Assembly (NCBI GenBank): GCA_037969115.1
Contig: JBBKWQ010000363.1
Coordinates: 1 to 5,940 of the forward strand
Direction of reading: 5' to 3'
DNA: 5,940 nt
Source of the DNA: JBBKWQ01 sp037969115
GTDB taxonomy: Bacteria > Actinomycetota > Acidimicrobiia > Acidimicrobiales > Ilumatobacteraceae
The notes under the pieces are model-generated. The model saw nothing but the letters and a program-made list of their open reading frames with translations. It had not been told where the DNA came from and ran no database searches. Below, piece by piece: positions 1 to 5,685 of this stretch. A program made the translations under genes and the position numbers. Numbering within the stretch: the stretch's first letter is position 1; each line of letters opens with the position of its first letter.

Positions 1-154
1 CCTGTCCCCACAAACCTGACCACTCGGGTGAACCAGGGACAACACTTGACGGACCTTTATTATGAAACGCTCCGCCTGCGCGCAACGTCAACCTGGCCAC
101 AAGTTGACGCCCAGTTGTGTCAATCTCGCACTGCGTAGTCAGCACAGCGCAAAT
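1..154. other. Intergenic region with repeated TTGAC words; no gene seen
   Basis: This stretch lies beyond the 3' end of the hydroxyacid dehydrogenase gene. It is less GC-rich than its surroundings around 53-68. The word TTGAC or its complement occurs four times: 46-50 and 104-108 on the plus strand, 87-91 and 119-123 as GTCAA. The 7-base arms CGTCAAC (86-92) and GTTGACG (103-109) form a perfect inverted repeat with a 10-base spacer. On the minus strand, TTGACG (91-86) is followed 21 bases later by CATAAT (64-59). This resembles a leftward promoter with an over-long spacer, which would serve a gene beyond the left edge. No T-run follows any hairpin, so a terminator is not supported. An open frame starting at ATG 62 is a composition shadow of the dehydrogenase gene. 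Confidence 0.35.
86..109. repeat. Perfect 7-bp inverted repeat, possible operator
   Basis: CGTCAAC (86-92) and GTTGACG (103-109) are exact reverse complements separated by 10 bases. The left arm contains the TTGACG proposed as a minus-strand -35 element. A dyad in a short region between genes could be a regulator site. A 7-bp match can also arise by chance, and nothing identifies a binding protein. Confidence 0.25.
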
Positions 155-1090
155 TCAGTACCCGGATTCGACATCGATCAGACCGATGAGCTCGTCACCG
201 TCACAGAATCGGCGGACGTTGGCCCGGACGCGTTCGGCCAGCAACGGGATGGCCATCGCAGGCGTGTTGCCGACGTGCGGCGTGATCACGCAGTTCGGCA
301 GCGACCACAACGGATGGCCGTCGGGCAACGGCTCAGGATCGGTGACATCGAGGACGGCGCCACCGATGATGCCATCGTTGAGCGCGTCGACGAGTTCGTC
401 GGTGACGACATGGCGACCTCGCGCGACATTGACCAACCACGCGTGGTTTTCCATCAGTTCGAGTTCACTGCGTCCGATGATCGCTTCGGTCTCATCGGTG
501 AGCGGCAGCGCGAGCACAACGACGTCGGCGCCCGCCAGCGCATCGGCATATTGATCTCCCTCGAGCACGTCGTCGACACCGTCCATGTGCTGGACATGTG
601 CGCGCACGACGGTGATCCGACAACGAAACGGTTGGAGAAGACGGACCAATTGCTCGGCGATACCGCCCCCGCCCAAGATGGTGACCGAGCCGCCGAGCAG
701 ATTGCGACCGACGTCGCGTTGCTCCGCGGTCGACCAGGTGGTCGAGCGTGAATAGGTGTGCAGGCCGCGTAGTCCCATGAGCGCCATGGCGAGGACCATT
801 TCGGCCACGGGCTCTGCATACACACCCTTGCCACAGGTCCAGACCCGATCGTCGTCGATGTGGTCCACGAAGTTCTCGATGCCGGCGAACGGGAGTTGGA
901 TCCACCGAGCCGACGACGCCTCCCTCAGTGCCGCCGCCAGTCCCGCAGGATCGTGGGCATCCGCCCAGATCATCCCGTCGGCTTCGGCGAGCGGCACCAG
1001 ATGTCCCCCACCGTCCGAGATGGCGTCGGCGAGCCACTCCGGTGCGGAGTCAGGTGCGAGCGCGATCCGCGGCGCATCGGTTCGAGACAT
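155..1090 (-). CDS. D-2-hydroxyacid dehydrogenase family oxidoreductase
   Basis: This 311-residue protein has the normal length of the NAD(P)-dependent D-isomer 2-hydroxyacid dehydrogenase family. These cytosolic enzymes interconvert 2-keto acids and D-2-hydroxy acids. The substrate-binding half spans about residues 8-95 and 275-305, with the Rossmann half between them. The catalytic trio is visible: Arg224 in the NVARGR segment, Glu253 in DPEPLP, and His272 in ITPHVGN. The nucleotide loop reads GGGGIAE (140-146), so the usual third glycine of GxGxxG is Ala145. The second Rossmann strand ends ITVVRAH with Arg163 where NAD-dependent members usually have Asp; I infer a possible NADP(H) preference. 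The ATG at 1090 gives a family-like N terminus, and no Shine-Dalgarno precedes it. It is divergent from an Lrp/AsnC gene only 36 bp away, which suggests shared control. The family call is firm; the substrate cannot be told (glyoxylate/hydroxypyruvate or another 2-keto acid are possible). Confidence 0.9.
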   Translation of the reverse strand: MSRTDAPRIALAPDSAPEWLADAISDGGGHLVPLAEADGMIWADAHDPAGLAAALREASSARWIQLPFAGIENFVDHIDDDRVWTCGKGVYAEPVAEMVLAMALMGLRGLHTYSRSTTWSTAEQRDVGRNLLGGSVTILGGGGIAEQLVRLLQPFRCRITVVRAHVQHMDGVDDVLEGDQYADALAGADVVVLALPLTDETEAIIGRSELELMENHAWLVNVARGRHVVTDELVDALNDGIIGGAVLDVTDPEPLPDGHPLWSLPNCVITPHVGNTPAMAIPLLAERVRANVRRFCDGDELIGLIDVESGY

Positions 1091-1100
1091 GGTCCGATGA

Positions 1101-1108
1101 GGCTAGCC
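1101..1108. promoter_or_regulatory. GGCTAGCC palindrome between two divergent genes
   Basis: A perfect 8-bp palindrome sits near the middle of the 36-bp gap between the hydroxyacid dehydrogenase and the Lrp/AsnC gene, overlapping the proposed minus-strand -10. It could be the core of an operator for the neighbouring regulator. It is short, and the flanks do not extend the symmetry, so it may be chance. Confidence 0.25.
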
Positions 1109-1110
1109 CG

Positions 1111-1116
1111 TAAGGT
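1111..1116 (+). promoter_or_regulatory. Candidate -10 element of Lrp/AsnC gene 1
   Basis: TAAGGT fits TANNNT and ends ten bases before the ATG at 1127, giving a near-leaderless transcript. No convincing -35 lies at the usual spacing. It is only five bases from the opposite-strand -10 candidate, so the two promoters would overlap and RNA polymerase could occupy only one at a time. Confidence 0.35.
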
Positions 1117-1126
1117 TCGTGTCGTC

Positions 1127-1615
1127 ATGGCGAAGAAGCGATCTCACGAGCCCTCCCCGGCGTCGGGCCCAGCCACGCTCGACACGACCGATCGAGCCAT
1201 CATCGAGCAGCTTCAGCGCGACGGTCGGCTTGCGTTCACGAAGATCGGCGCTGCGGTCGGCCTCTCCGAAGCGGCCACCAGACAGCGTGTCCAGCGATTG
1301 CTCGACAACGAAGTGGTCCAAATCGTTGCCGTCACCAATCCGCTGTCACTCGCCAAGCGACGCATGGCGATGGTCGGCGTACGCGCGTCAGGCGATGTTC
1401 GATCACTCGCCCAACGCGTCGAACAGCTCGACGACATCGAGTACCTCGTCATCACTGCGGGGTCGTTCGACCTCTTGTGTGAGGTGGTCGCCGCCGACGA
1501 CCAGGCGCTGCTCGCGGTGATCGACCGGCTACGTGGACTCGACGGTGTCGTCACCACCGAGACCTTCGTCTACCTCGACCTCGTCAAGCAGACCTTCGAG
1601 TTCGGCGCCCACTGA
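1127..1615 (+). CDS. Lrp/AsnC family transcriptional regulator (1)
   Basis: This 162-residue DNA-binding regulator belongs to the feast/famine family, whose members oligomerise and sense amino acids or related metabolites. After a basic, low-complexity tail (residues 1-16), the winged helix-turn-helix covers about 18-65, with the recognition region GLSEAATRQRVQRLL at 45-59. A RAM effector-binding domain follows (about 75-155), including the glycine-containing turn TAGSFDLLCEV at 110-120. The start is ATG 1127. The frame stays open further upstream, but that part only mirrors the divergent gene, and the HTH begins at the expected distance from this ATG. AAGG at 1112-1115 is a weak, distant ribosome-binding candidate. 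From recollection of the family, close relatives in actinobacteria sit near putrescine/GABA genes, which would fit the PatD-type gene downstream. Likely targets are itself, the divergent dehydrogenase and possibly the aldehyde dehydrogenase. The last 87 bases overlap the opposing hydrolase gene. Confidence 0.92.
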   Translation: MAKKRSHEPSPASGPATLDTTDRAIIEQLQRDGRLAFTKIGAAVGLSEAATRQRVQRLLDNEVVQIVAVTNPLSLAKRRMAMVGVRASGDVRSLAQRVEQLDDIEYLVITAGSFDLLCEVVAADDQALLAVIDRLRGLDGVVTTETFVYLDLVKQTFEFGAH

Positions 1616-2527
1616 CCCCGGAACCTCCCGCAGTCCGAGTTCGCTGCGAATGGTCGAGAGCACGACCGGGTGTGTCCAGTAATGCGACGCCGCGTGGGTG
1701 AAGAACTTGTCGCTGCGCTCGCCGGCGAACACCTCGATGTCGAGCGGTGAAGAGCCATCGTGCAACCTGAAGACCGGAGCCGTCAGAAACGCCCACGGGT
1801 CGAGCGGCACGTAGAGGTTCGCCCACGACGAGATCGTGGGCGGCAGCGTGACCACGTCGTCGGGATCGGCTTGGTTGATCGGCAACGGCGACGCGCCGAT
1901 CACGTGGAAGAACGCCGTCTGGCTCGCACACGTGACGAAGTGATCGATGTGCAACGGCGGGTGACCGCCGACCGCGAGATCGAACATCATCGTGGCACCC
2001 AGTGAGTGCGCGATCACGTCGATCGGCTTCTCACGCAGGGCGTAGCCCGGTGCGTGGCGCATGATCGCTTCCCAGATGACCGAATGGAGTTCGCTCGATC
2101 GTCGCTGGTACAGCACCAGGTCACCGGTGAACTGTGCTGACGCTCGCAGATACTGGTTGCGCACCATCGTGTAGAACACGCCCATGATCCGTCGGCGCGA
2201 CGAAGCGCTGCGTCGTTTCCAGCCGTCGGTCATCGACCCGAACACCTCGGACACATCGCGGTCGACGATGGCGCCACGCAATGTCGTGTTGCGCGCCGTT
2301 GAACTCGGCCCACGCTCCGCCGAGCTCCAGTCGAATTGCGGCAGGACGCGCTCGACGGAATCGGAGTGGGGTGCGAAGTCGCCCCAGTAGATCGGAATCA
2401 GGCGAACCTCGGGCCCGAGCGCGTCGCCCAGGCTCGACACCTCGGCTTCGAACACCGAACGATCACGGATGGCGACCCCGTGGATCACCAGGACCGGCCT
2501 GGGCTCGGTGATCGTCACGACGCCCAT
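1529..2527 (-). CDS. Alpha/beta-hydrolase-fold protein of unknown substrate
   Basis: This 332-residue protein is predicted to be cytosolic, with no signal peptide or obvious membrane helix. It opens with a hydrophobic strand leading into an HG pair (PVLVIHG, residues 11-17), typical of the oxyanion-hole strand of alpha/beta hydrolases. The nucleophile elbow is IAHSLGA, with Ser175 as probable nucleophile. Asp243 (PLDPWAF) and His282 or His286 (HAASHYWTH) are the best candidates for the other triad members. The segment between about 50 and 165 probably forms a cap and is rich in Arg and Ser. The start ATG lies 17 bp after the aldehyde dehydrogenase stop on the same strand, so co-transcription is likely, but no Shine-Dalgarno is visible. 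The C-terminal 28 residues (305-332) are acidic, low in complexity and encoded opposite the Lrp/AsnC gene, so they may be dispensable. An esterase, lipase or amidase role is possible; I do not recognise a specific family. Confidence 0.8.
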   Translation of the reverse strand: MGVVTITEPRPVLVIHGVAIRDRSVFEAEVSSLGDALGPEVRLIPIYWGDFAPHSDSVERVLPQFDWSSAERGPSSTARNTTLRGAIVDRDVSEVFGSMTDGWKRRSASSRRRIMGVFYTMVRNQYLRASAQFTGDLVLYQRRSSELHSVIWEAIMRHAPGYALREKPIDVIAHSLGATMMFDLAVGGHPPLHIDHFVTCASQTAFFHVIGASPLPINQADPDDVVTLPPTISSWANLYVPLDPWAFLTAPVFRLHDGSSPLDIEVFAGERSDKFFTHAASHYWTHPVVLSTIRSELGLREVPGSVGAELEGLLDEVEVDEGLGGDDTVEST

Positions 2528-2544
2528 GTCAGTTACCGGTCACG

Positions 2545-3972
2545 TCAGCTGTCGATGTTGGCCATGACGTGCTTGATCCGGGTGTAGTCGTCCATTGCGT
2601 AGGCGGACAGATCTTTGCCGTACCCCGACTTCTTGTAGCCGCCGTGTGGCATCTCGGCAACGAGCGGAATGTGGGTGTTGATCCACACGCATCCGAAGTC
2701 GAGCCGCCGCGACACGCGCATCGCACGGCCGAAGTCCTTCGTCCACACGCTCGATGCGAGGCCGTACTCGACGCCGTTCGCCCAGCGGAGCGCCTCGTCC
2801 TCGTCGCTGAACTGCTGCACCGTGATCACGGGGCCAAAGATCTCGCGCTGGATCATCTCGTCGTCCTGCCGCAGGTTCGACACGACGGTGGGCTCGAAGA
2901 AGAACCCGCTGTCGCCGATGCGGTGTCCGCCGGTGACGACGTTGGCATGATCGGGAGTCCGATCGAGGAACCCGCTGACGTGCGCGAGCTGATTCGAGTT
3001 GTTGACCGGTCCGAACAAGATGTCGTCCCGGTCGGGCATTCCGACCCCGAGTCCGGCTGCCTGCTCGGCGAGCGCCGCGACGAAGTCCTGGTACACGCCG
3101 GGCGCGGCCAGCACGCGTGTGGCAGCGGTGCAGTCCTGGCCGGCATTGAACAGCCCCGCGATCGCGATGCCTTCGGCGGCCGCGGCGATGTCGGCGTCGT
3201 CGAACACGATCACCGGCGCCTTGCCACCGAGTTCGAGATGGACCCGCTTCAGCGACTTCGATGCGGCGGCGGCGACTTCCATGCCCGCGCGCACCGAGCC
3301 CGTGATCGACACCATGGCAGGTGTGTCGTGCTCGACCATCGCATTGCCAGTGGTGCGGTCGCCGCAGATGACGTTCAGCACGCCAGGCGGCAAGAACTCG
3401 GCGCAGATCTCCGCGAGCAGCGTCGTGGTGGCCGGCGTGGTGTCGCTCGGCTTGAGCACCACCGTGTTGCCGGCGGCAATCGCTGGAGCGAACTTCCACA
3501 CGCCCATCATCATCGGATAGTTCCATGGCGCGACCTGGGCGCACACGCCAACCGGTTCCCGCCGGATGAACGATGTCATGTTCGCCATGTACTCGCCGGC
3601 CGCCTTGCCTTCGAGATGACGTGCTGCACCCGCGAAGAACCTGATCTGGTCGACCATCGGCGGGATCTCTTCGTCACGATGCACGGCGATCGGCTTGCCG
3701 GTGTTCTCCGATTCGAGCGCCATCAGTTCGTCGCCGCGAGCCTCGACCGCGTCGGCGATACGGATGAGAGCGAGCGAACGTTCCGACGGTGTCGAGTCGC
3801 GCCAGGTCTCGAATGCTGTGCCGGCGGCCGACATCGCAGCGTCGACGTCGGCCGCGCCCGACAGCGGTGCTGTCGCATAGACCTCACCCGTCGAAGGGTT
3901 GACGATCGAGGTGTTTGCTCCATCGGCAGCATCGACGTATGCACCGTTGACAAAGTTTTGGAAGGCCTTCAT
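2545..3972 (-). CDS. patD: Gamma-aminobutyraldehyde dehydrogenase (PatD/YdcW type)
   Basis: This 475-residue aldehyde dehydrogenase matches the length of E. coli PatD (474). It resembles that enzyme closely from memory, including the segments LELGGKAPVIVFDDADI, NAGQDCTAA and MPHGGYKKSGYGKD. It would oxidise 4-aminobutanal to 4-aminobutanoate (GABA) with NAD+, the second step of putrescine breakdown after transamination or oxidation. Catalytic features are intact: Asn151 in APWNYP, Lys174 in VLKPSD, the SITGS loop (222-226), Glu247 in ELGGK, the nucleophile Cys281 in GQDCTA, and Glu377 in EIFGP. The ATG at 3972 gives a standard N terminus leading into the VNG and NPSTGEV motifs. The gene follows an Lrp/AsnC gene by 55 bp and precedes the hydrolase by 17 bp, all on the minus strand. 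No aminotransferase for the preceding step is in the window. Betaine-aldehyde and other amino-aldehyde dehydrogenases are related alternatives, but the GQDCTA signature favours PatD. Confidence 0.88.
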   Translation of the reverse strand: MKAFQNFVNGAYVDAADGANTSIVNPSTGEVYATAPLSGAADVDAAMSAAGTAFETWRDSTPSERSLALIRIADAVEARGDELMALESENTGKPIAVHRDEEIPPMVDQIRFFAGAARHLEGKAAGEYMANMTSFIRREPVGVCAQVAPWNYPMMMGVWKFAPAIAAGNTVVLKPSDTTPATTTLLAEICAEFLPPGVLNVICGDRTTGNAMVEHDTPAMVSITGSVRAGMEVAAAASKSLKRVHLELGGKAPVIVFDDADIAAAAEGIAIAGLFNAGQDCTAATRVLAAPGVYQDFVAALAEQAAGLGVGMPDRDDILFGPVNNSNQLAHVSGFLDRTPDHANVVTGGHRIGDSGFFFEPTVVSNLRQDDEMIQREIFGPVITVQQFSDEDEALRWANGVEYGLASSVWTKDFGRAMRVSRRLDFGCVWINTHIPLVAEMPHGGYKKSGYGKDLSAYAMDDYTRIKHVMANIDS

Positions 3973-3991
3973 GGCGCTAGGTGTAGCAGAT

Positions 3992-4016
3992 CGCGGCGGC
4001 CGCGGCGAGCCCGCCG
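3992..4016 (-). other. GC-rich hairpin between regulator 2 and the aldehyde dehydrogenase gene
   Basis: Within the 55-bp gap, CGGCGG (3994-3999) pairs with CCGCCG (4011-4016) around an 11-base loop. An alternative fold pairs CGCGG (3992-3996) with CCGCG (4000-4004). No T-run follows, so it is not a standard terminator. It could weaken read-through or protect RNA ends between the two genes, or simply reflect GC-rich composition. Confidence 0.25.
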
Positions 4017-4027
4017 ATGGTCGCTCG

Positions 4028-4474
4028 TCACTCGGTCACGACACGCAGAACGAGTTTGCTCTCGGTGCGGGCGACACCCAGGTCGGAGCGCAGCCACCGT
4101 ACGAAGGTGTCGAGCCCGTCGGCACCCTCACACTCGACGGTGATCGCGTAGTCGGCCGACCCCGTCACGTACGCAGCGAACACCACCTCGGGACGTTCGC
4201 GGAGGCGCTCTTCGAACGCATCGGCGGACGCGCCCGCCGCCAGACTGGTGTCGACGATTGCCCGAACCGTGCGCCCCAGCCGGGCCGGGTCGATTCGCAC
4301 CGTGTACCCGTCGATCACACCGAGGCGTTCGAGTCGTCGGACGCGATCGGCCGCCGACGTCGACGACAAGTGCACCGCCTCACCGAGCTCCCGCCAGCTG
4401 ATCCTGGCATCGGAACGCAACCGATCGAGGATTCTGAGGTCGATCTGATCGATCGTGCCCGATTCGAGTGCCAT
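4028..4474 (-). CDS. aldR: Lrp/AsnC family regulator (2), probable AldR
   Basis: This 148-residue regulator has an N-terminal winged helix-turn-helix (about 8-55, with the recognition region HLSSTSAADRVRRLERLG at 35-52). A RAM ligand-binding domain follows, with the turn YVTGSADYAITVEC at 102-115 and a closing strand ESKLVLRVV at 138-146. The ATG at 4474 is preferred over one at 4549: it places the usual short lead before the IDQIDLRIL helix, and the longer form would run into the start of the divergent alanine dehydrogenase gene. The divergent position beside ald matches the mycobacterial AldR-Ald arrangement, where AldR controls ald in response to amino acids such as alanine. I infer the same role from family and position. 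It may also be co-transcribed with the aldehyde dehydrogenase and hydrolase genes downstream. It differs clearly in sequence from the other Lrp/AsnC protein in the window, so the pair is not a recent duplication. Confidence 0.9.
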   Translation of the reverse strand: MALESGTIDQIDLRILDRLRSDARISWRELGEAVHLSSTSAADRVRRLERLGVIDGYTVRIDPARLGRTVRAIVDTSLAAGASADAFEERLRERPEVVFAAYVTGSADYAITVECEGADGLDTFVRWLRSDLGVARTESKLVLRVVTE

Positions 4475-4536
4475 GGAGCCATTCTGCCAGGTATCTCCCT
4501 CACACACGGCGAGCGCGTGGATTGCATGATGAACCA
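4475..4536. promoter_or_regulatory. Divergent control region between aldR and ald
   Basis: These 62 bp must carry both promoters and probably the regulator's binding sites. CATGAT (4525-4530; four of six match TATAAT) ends six bases before the ald ATG, as expected for a leaderless transcript. ATTG (4521-4524) and CAAT (4535-4538) form a short dyad spaced by ten bases that overlaps this -10 and the ald start, a plausible repressor position. No clear -35 was found, nor any promoter for aldR. Neither ATG has a Shine-Dalgarno sequence in front of it. Confidence 0.4.
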
Positions 4537-5667
4537 ATGACGCAGGCAACCATCCGAACCGTTGGAGTCCCCAAGGAAATCAAGATCGCCGAACACCGCG
4601 TCGCCATGACGCCCGACGGCGTGCGCGAGCTCGAACGCCACGGCATCCGAGTCCGCGTCGAGGCCGGCGCCGGCGTCGGTGCCTCGATCTCGGATGACGA
4701 CTACCGCCAAGCCGGTGCCGACATCGTCCCGACGGCCGACGACGCATGGGCGCAAGAGATGGTTGTGAAGGTCAAGGAGCCCAAGGCCGAGGAGTTCGGA
4801 TACATGCGACCCGACCTCACGTTGTTCACCTACCTCCACCTCGCCGCCTACCCCGACGTGGCCAGAGCGCTGATCGACACGAAGACGACGGCGCTCGCGT
4901 ACGAGACGGTGCAACTCGACAACGGGCAGTTGCCGTTGCTCGCGCCGATGAGCGAGATCGCCGGCCGCCTCGCGCCACAAATGGGCGCCCACTTCCTCGA
5001 GCGGCACAACGGTGGCCGCGGTGTTCTCATGGGTGGCGCACCGGGCGTTCGTCCGGCACGGGTCGTCGTACTGGGTGCGGGCAATGTGGGTTGGAACGCA
5101 GCATGGATCGCCGCCGGCATGGAAGCCGAAGTGGTGCTCATCGACAAGAACCTCGATCGCCTGCGCTGGGTCGATCAGATTCACAAAGGCCGCATCATGA
5201 CGCTCGCGTCGAACCGGGGCGCGATCGAGCGGTCGGTCGCCGAGGCCGATCTGCTCATCGGTGCGGTTCTCGTTGCGGGCGACCGGGCCCCTGTCGTCGT
5301 CAGCGAGGACATGGTCGCCAGCATGAAGCCGCGGTCCGTCATCGTCGACGTAGCGGTGGATCAAGGTGGGTGCATCGAGACCATTCACGAGACCACACAC
5401 TCCGAACCCACCTACATGTTGCACGACGTCGTGCACTACGCCGTCGGCAACATGCCCGGCGCTGTGCCGCACTCGTCCACCTACGCGCTGACCAATGCAA
5501 CGCTGCCGTATCTCCTCGGCGTTGCACTCGGCGGAGCAGGCGGCGCCGCTCGAACCGATCAGTCGATCGCGTTCGGGGTGAACACCGTCGCAGGCCACGT
5601 CACGAACGGCCCGGTCGCCGACTTCCTCGGCGTCCCCACCGTCGATCCGCTCGATGCTCTTGCGTGA
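4537..5667 (+). CDS. ald: L-alanine dehydrogenase
   Basis: This 376-residue enzyme catalyses reversible NAD-dependent deamination of L-alanine to pyruvate and ammonium in the cytosol. Length and sequence fit the Ald family (about 371 residues). It begins with the VGVPKEIK motif (9-16). By comparison with the M. tuberculosis enzyme recalled from memory, the active-site residues are Arg21, Lys80 (VKVKEP), His101 (TYLHLAA) and Asp275 (AVDQGG). The NAD loop is GAGNVG (180-185), and Asp203 (LIDKN) ends the second strand, favouring NAD over NADP. Other family stretches are present, including YETVQ, LPLLAPMSE and STYALTNATLPY. The ATG at 4537 puts the first conserved motif close to the N terminus; the frame is open further upstream only in sequence facing aldR. 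It is divergent from the probable AldR gene and is followed after 18 bp by a methyltransferase gene on the same strand. Confidence 0.96.
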   Translation: MTQATIRTVGVPKEIKIAEHRVAMTPDGVRELERHGIRVRVEAGAGVGASISDDDYRQAGADIVPTADDAWAQEMVVKVKEPKAEEFGYMRPDLTLFTYLHLAAYPDVARALIDTKTTALAYETVQLDNGQLPLLAPMSEIAGRLAPQMGAHFLERHNGGRGVLMGGAPGVRPARVVVLGAGNVGWNAAWIAAGMEAEVVLIDKNLDRLRWVDQIHKGRIMTLASNRGAIERSVAEADLLIGAVLVAGDRAPVVVSEDMVASMKPRSVIVDVAVDQGGCIETIHETTHSEPTYMLHDVVHYAVGNMPGAVPHSSTYALTNATLPYLLGVALGGAGGAARTDQSIAFGVNTVAGHVTNGPVADFLGVPTVDPLDALA

Positions 5668-5671
5668 CCGA

Positions 5672-5677
5672 TACCGT
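5672..5677 (+). promoter_or_regulatory. Candidate -10 element of the methyltransferase gene
   Basis: TACCGT fits TANNNT and ends eight bases before the ATG at 5686, a spacing that would give a leaderless transcript. It lies in the 18-bp gap after ald. If real, the methyltransferase gene need not depend on read-through from ald. A chance match is quite possible and no -35 was identified. Confidence 0.28.
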
Positions 5678-5685
5678 TTCGGGCG

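Larger units (their letters stand above)
1100..1128 (-). promoter_or_regulatory. Candidate promoter of the hydroxyacid dehydrogenase gene
   Basis: On the minus strand, ATGACG (1128-1123; four of six match TTGACA) is separated by 17 bases from TAGCCT (1105-1100), which fits the actinobacterial TANNNT -10 pattern. The -10 ends nine bases before the ATG at 1090, so the transcript would have almost no leader. The -35 overlaps the start codon of the divergent regulator. This is pattern-based only. Confidence 0.4.

Noticed and set aside
127..150. Possible terminator hairpin after the hydroxyacid dehydrogenase gene
   Set aside because: The CGCACTGCG and GCACAGCG segments look similar but do not pair as a continuous stem, and no T-run follows on the minus strand.
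62..751. Open frame on the plus strand opposite the hydroxyacid dehydrogenase, starting MKRSAC
   Set aside because: It is in the back-to-back phase with the real gene, and most of it mirrors that gene. The ATG near an AT-rich spot looked tempting, but there is no ribosome-binding site or recognisable product.
860..1126. Longer N terminus for the first Lrp/AsnC regulator
   Set aside because: The extra 89 residues mirror the divergent dehydrogenase, are Arg-rich, and precede a normal start at 1127 that gives a family-typical length.
2540..3544. Open frame of 334 codons on the minus strand in another frame of the aldehyde dehydrogenase gene
   Set aside because: It is an out-of-frame reading of the same strand, giving an Arg-rich product with no motif.
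3961..3970. Perfect 10-bp palindrome GAAGGCCTTC
   Set aside because: It lies inside the first codons of the aldehyde dehydrogenase gene (Lys-Ala-Phe) and is explained by coding; no partner site was seen.
2569..4143. Open frame of 524 codons on the plus strand opposite the aldehyde dehydrogenase gene
   Set aside because: Its codons align exactly back-to-back with those of the dehydrogenase (first position against third), a phase that stays open in GC-rich genes. The product is Arg/His-rich with no recognisable fold, while the opposite strand encodes a complete enzyme.
4526..4540. Tiny frame ATG ATG AAC CAA TGA overlapping the ald start, as a possible leader peptide
   Set aside because: It encodes only four residues, is not preceded by a ribosome-binding site, and would lie upstream of or within the probable transcript start.
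4475..4549. Longer N terminus for the second Lrp/AsnC regulator from ATG 4549
   Set aside because: It would overlap the ald start codon and consume the whole divergent control region; the added 25 residues match nothing in the family.
4315..5598. Open frame of 427 codons on the minus strand opposite alanine dehydrogenase
   Set aside because: It has the same back-to-back phase with ald, a composition-driven product without domains, and would require aldR's sequence to be read in another frame.
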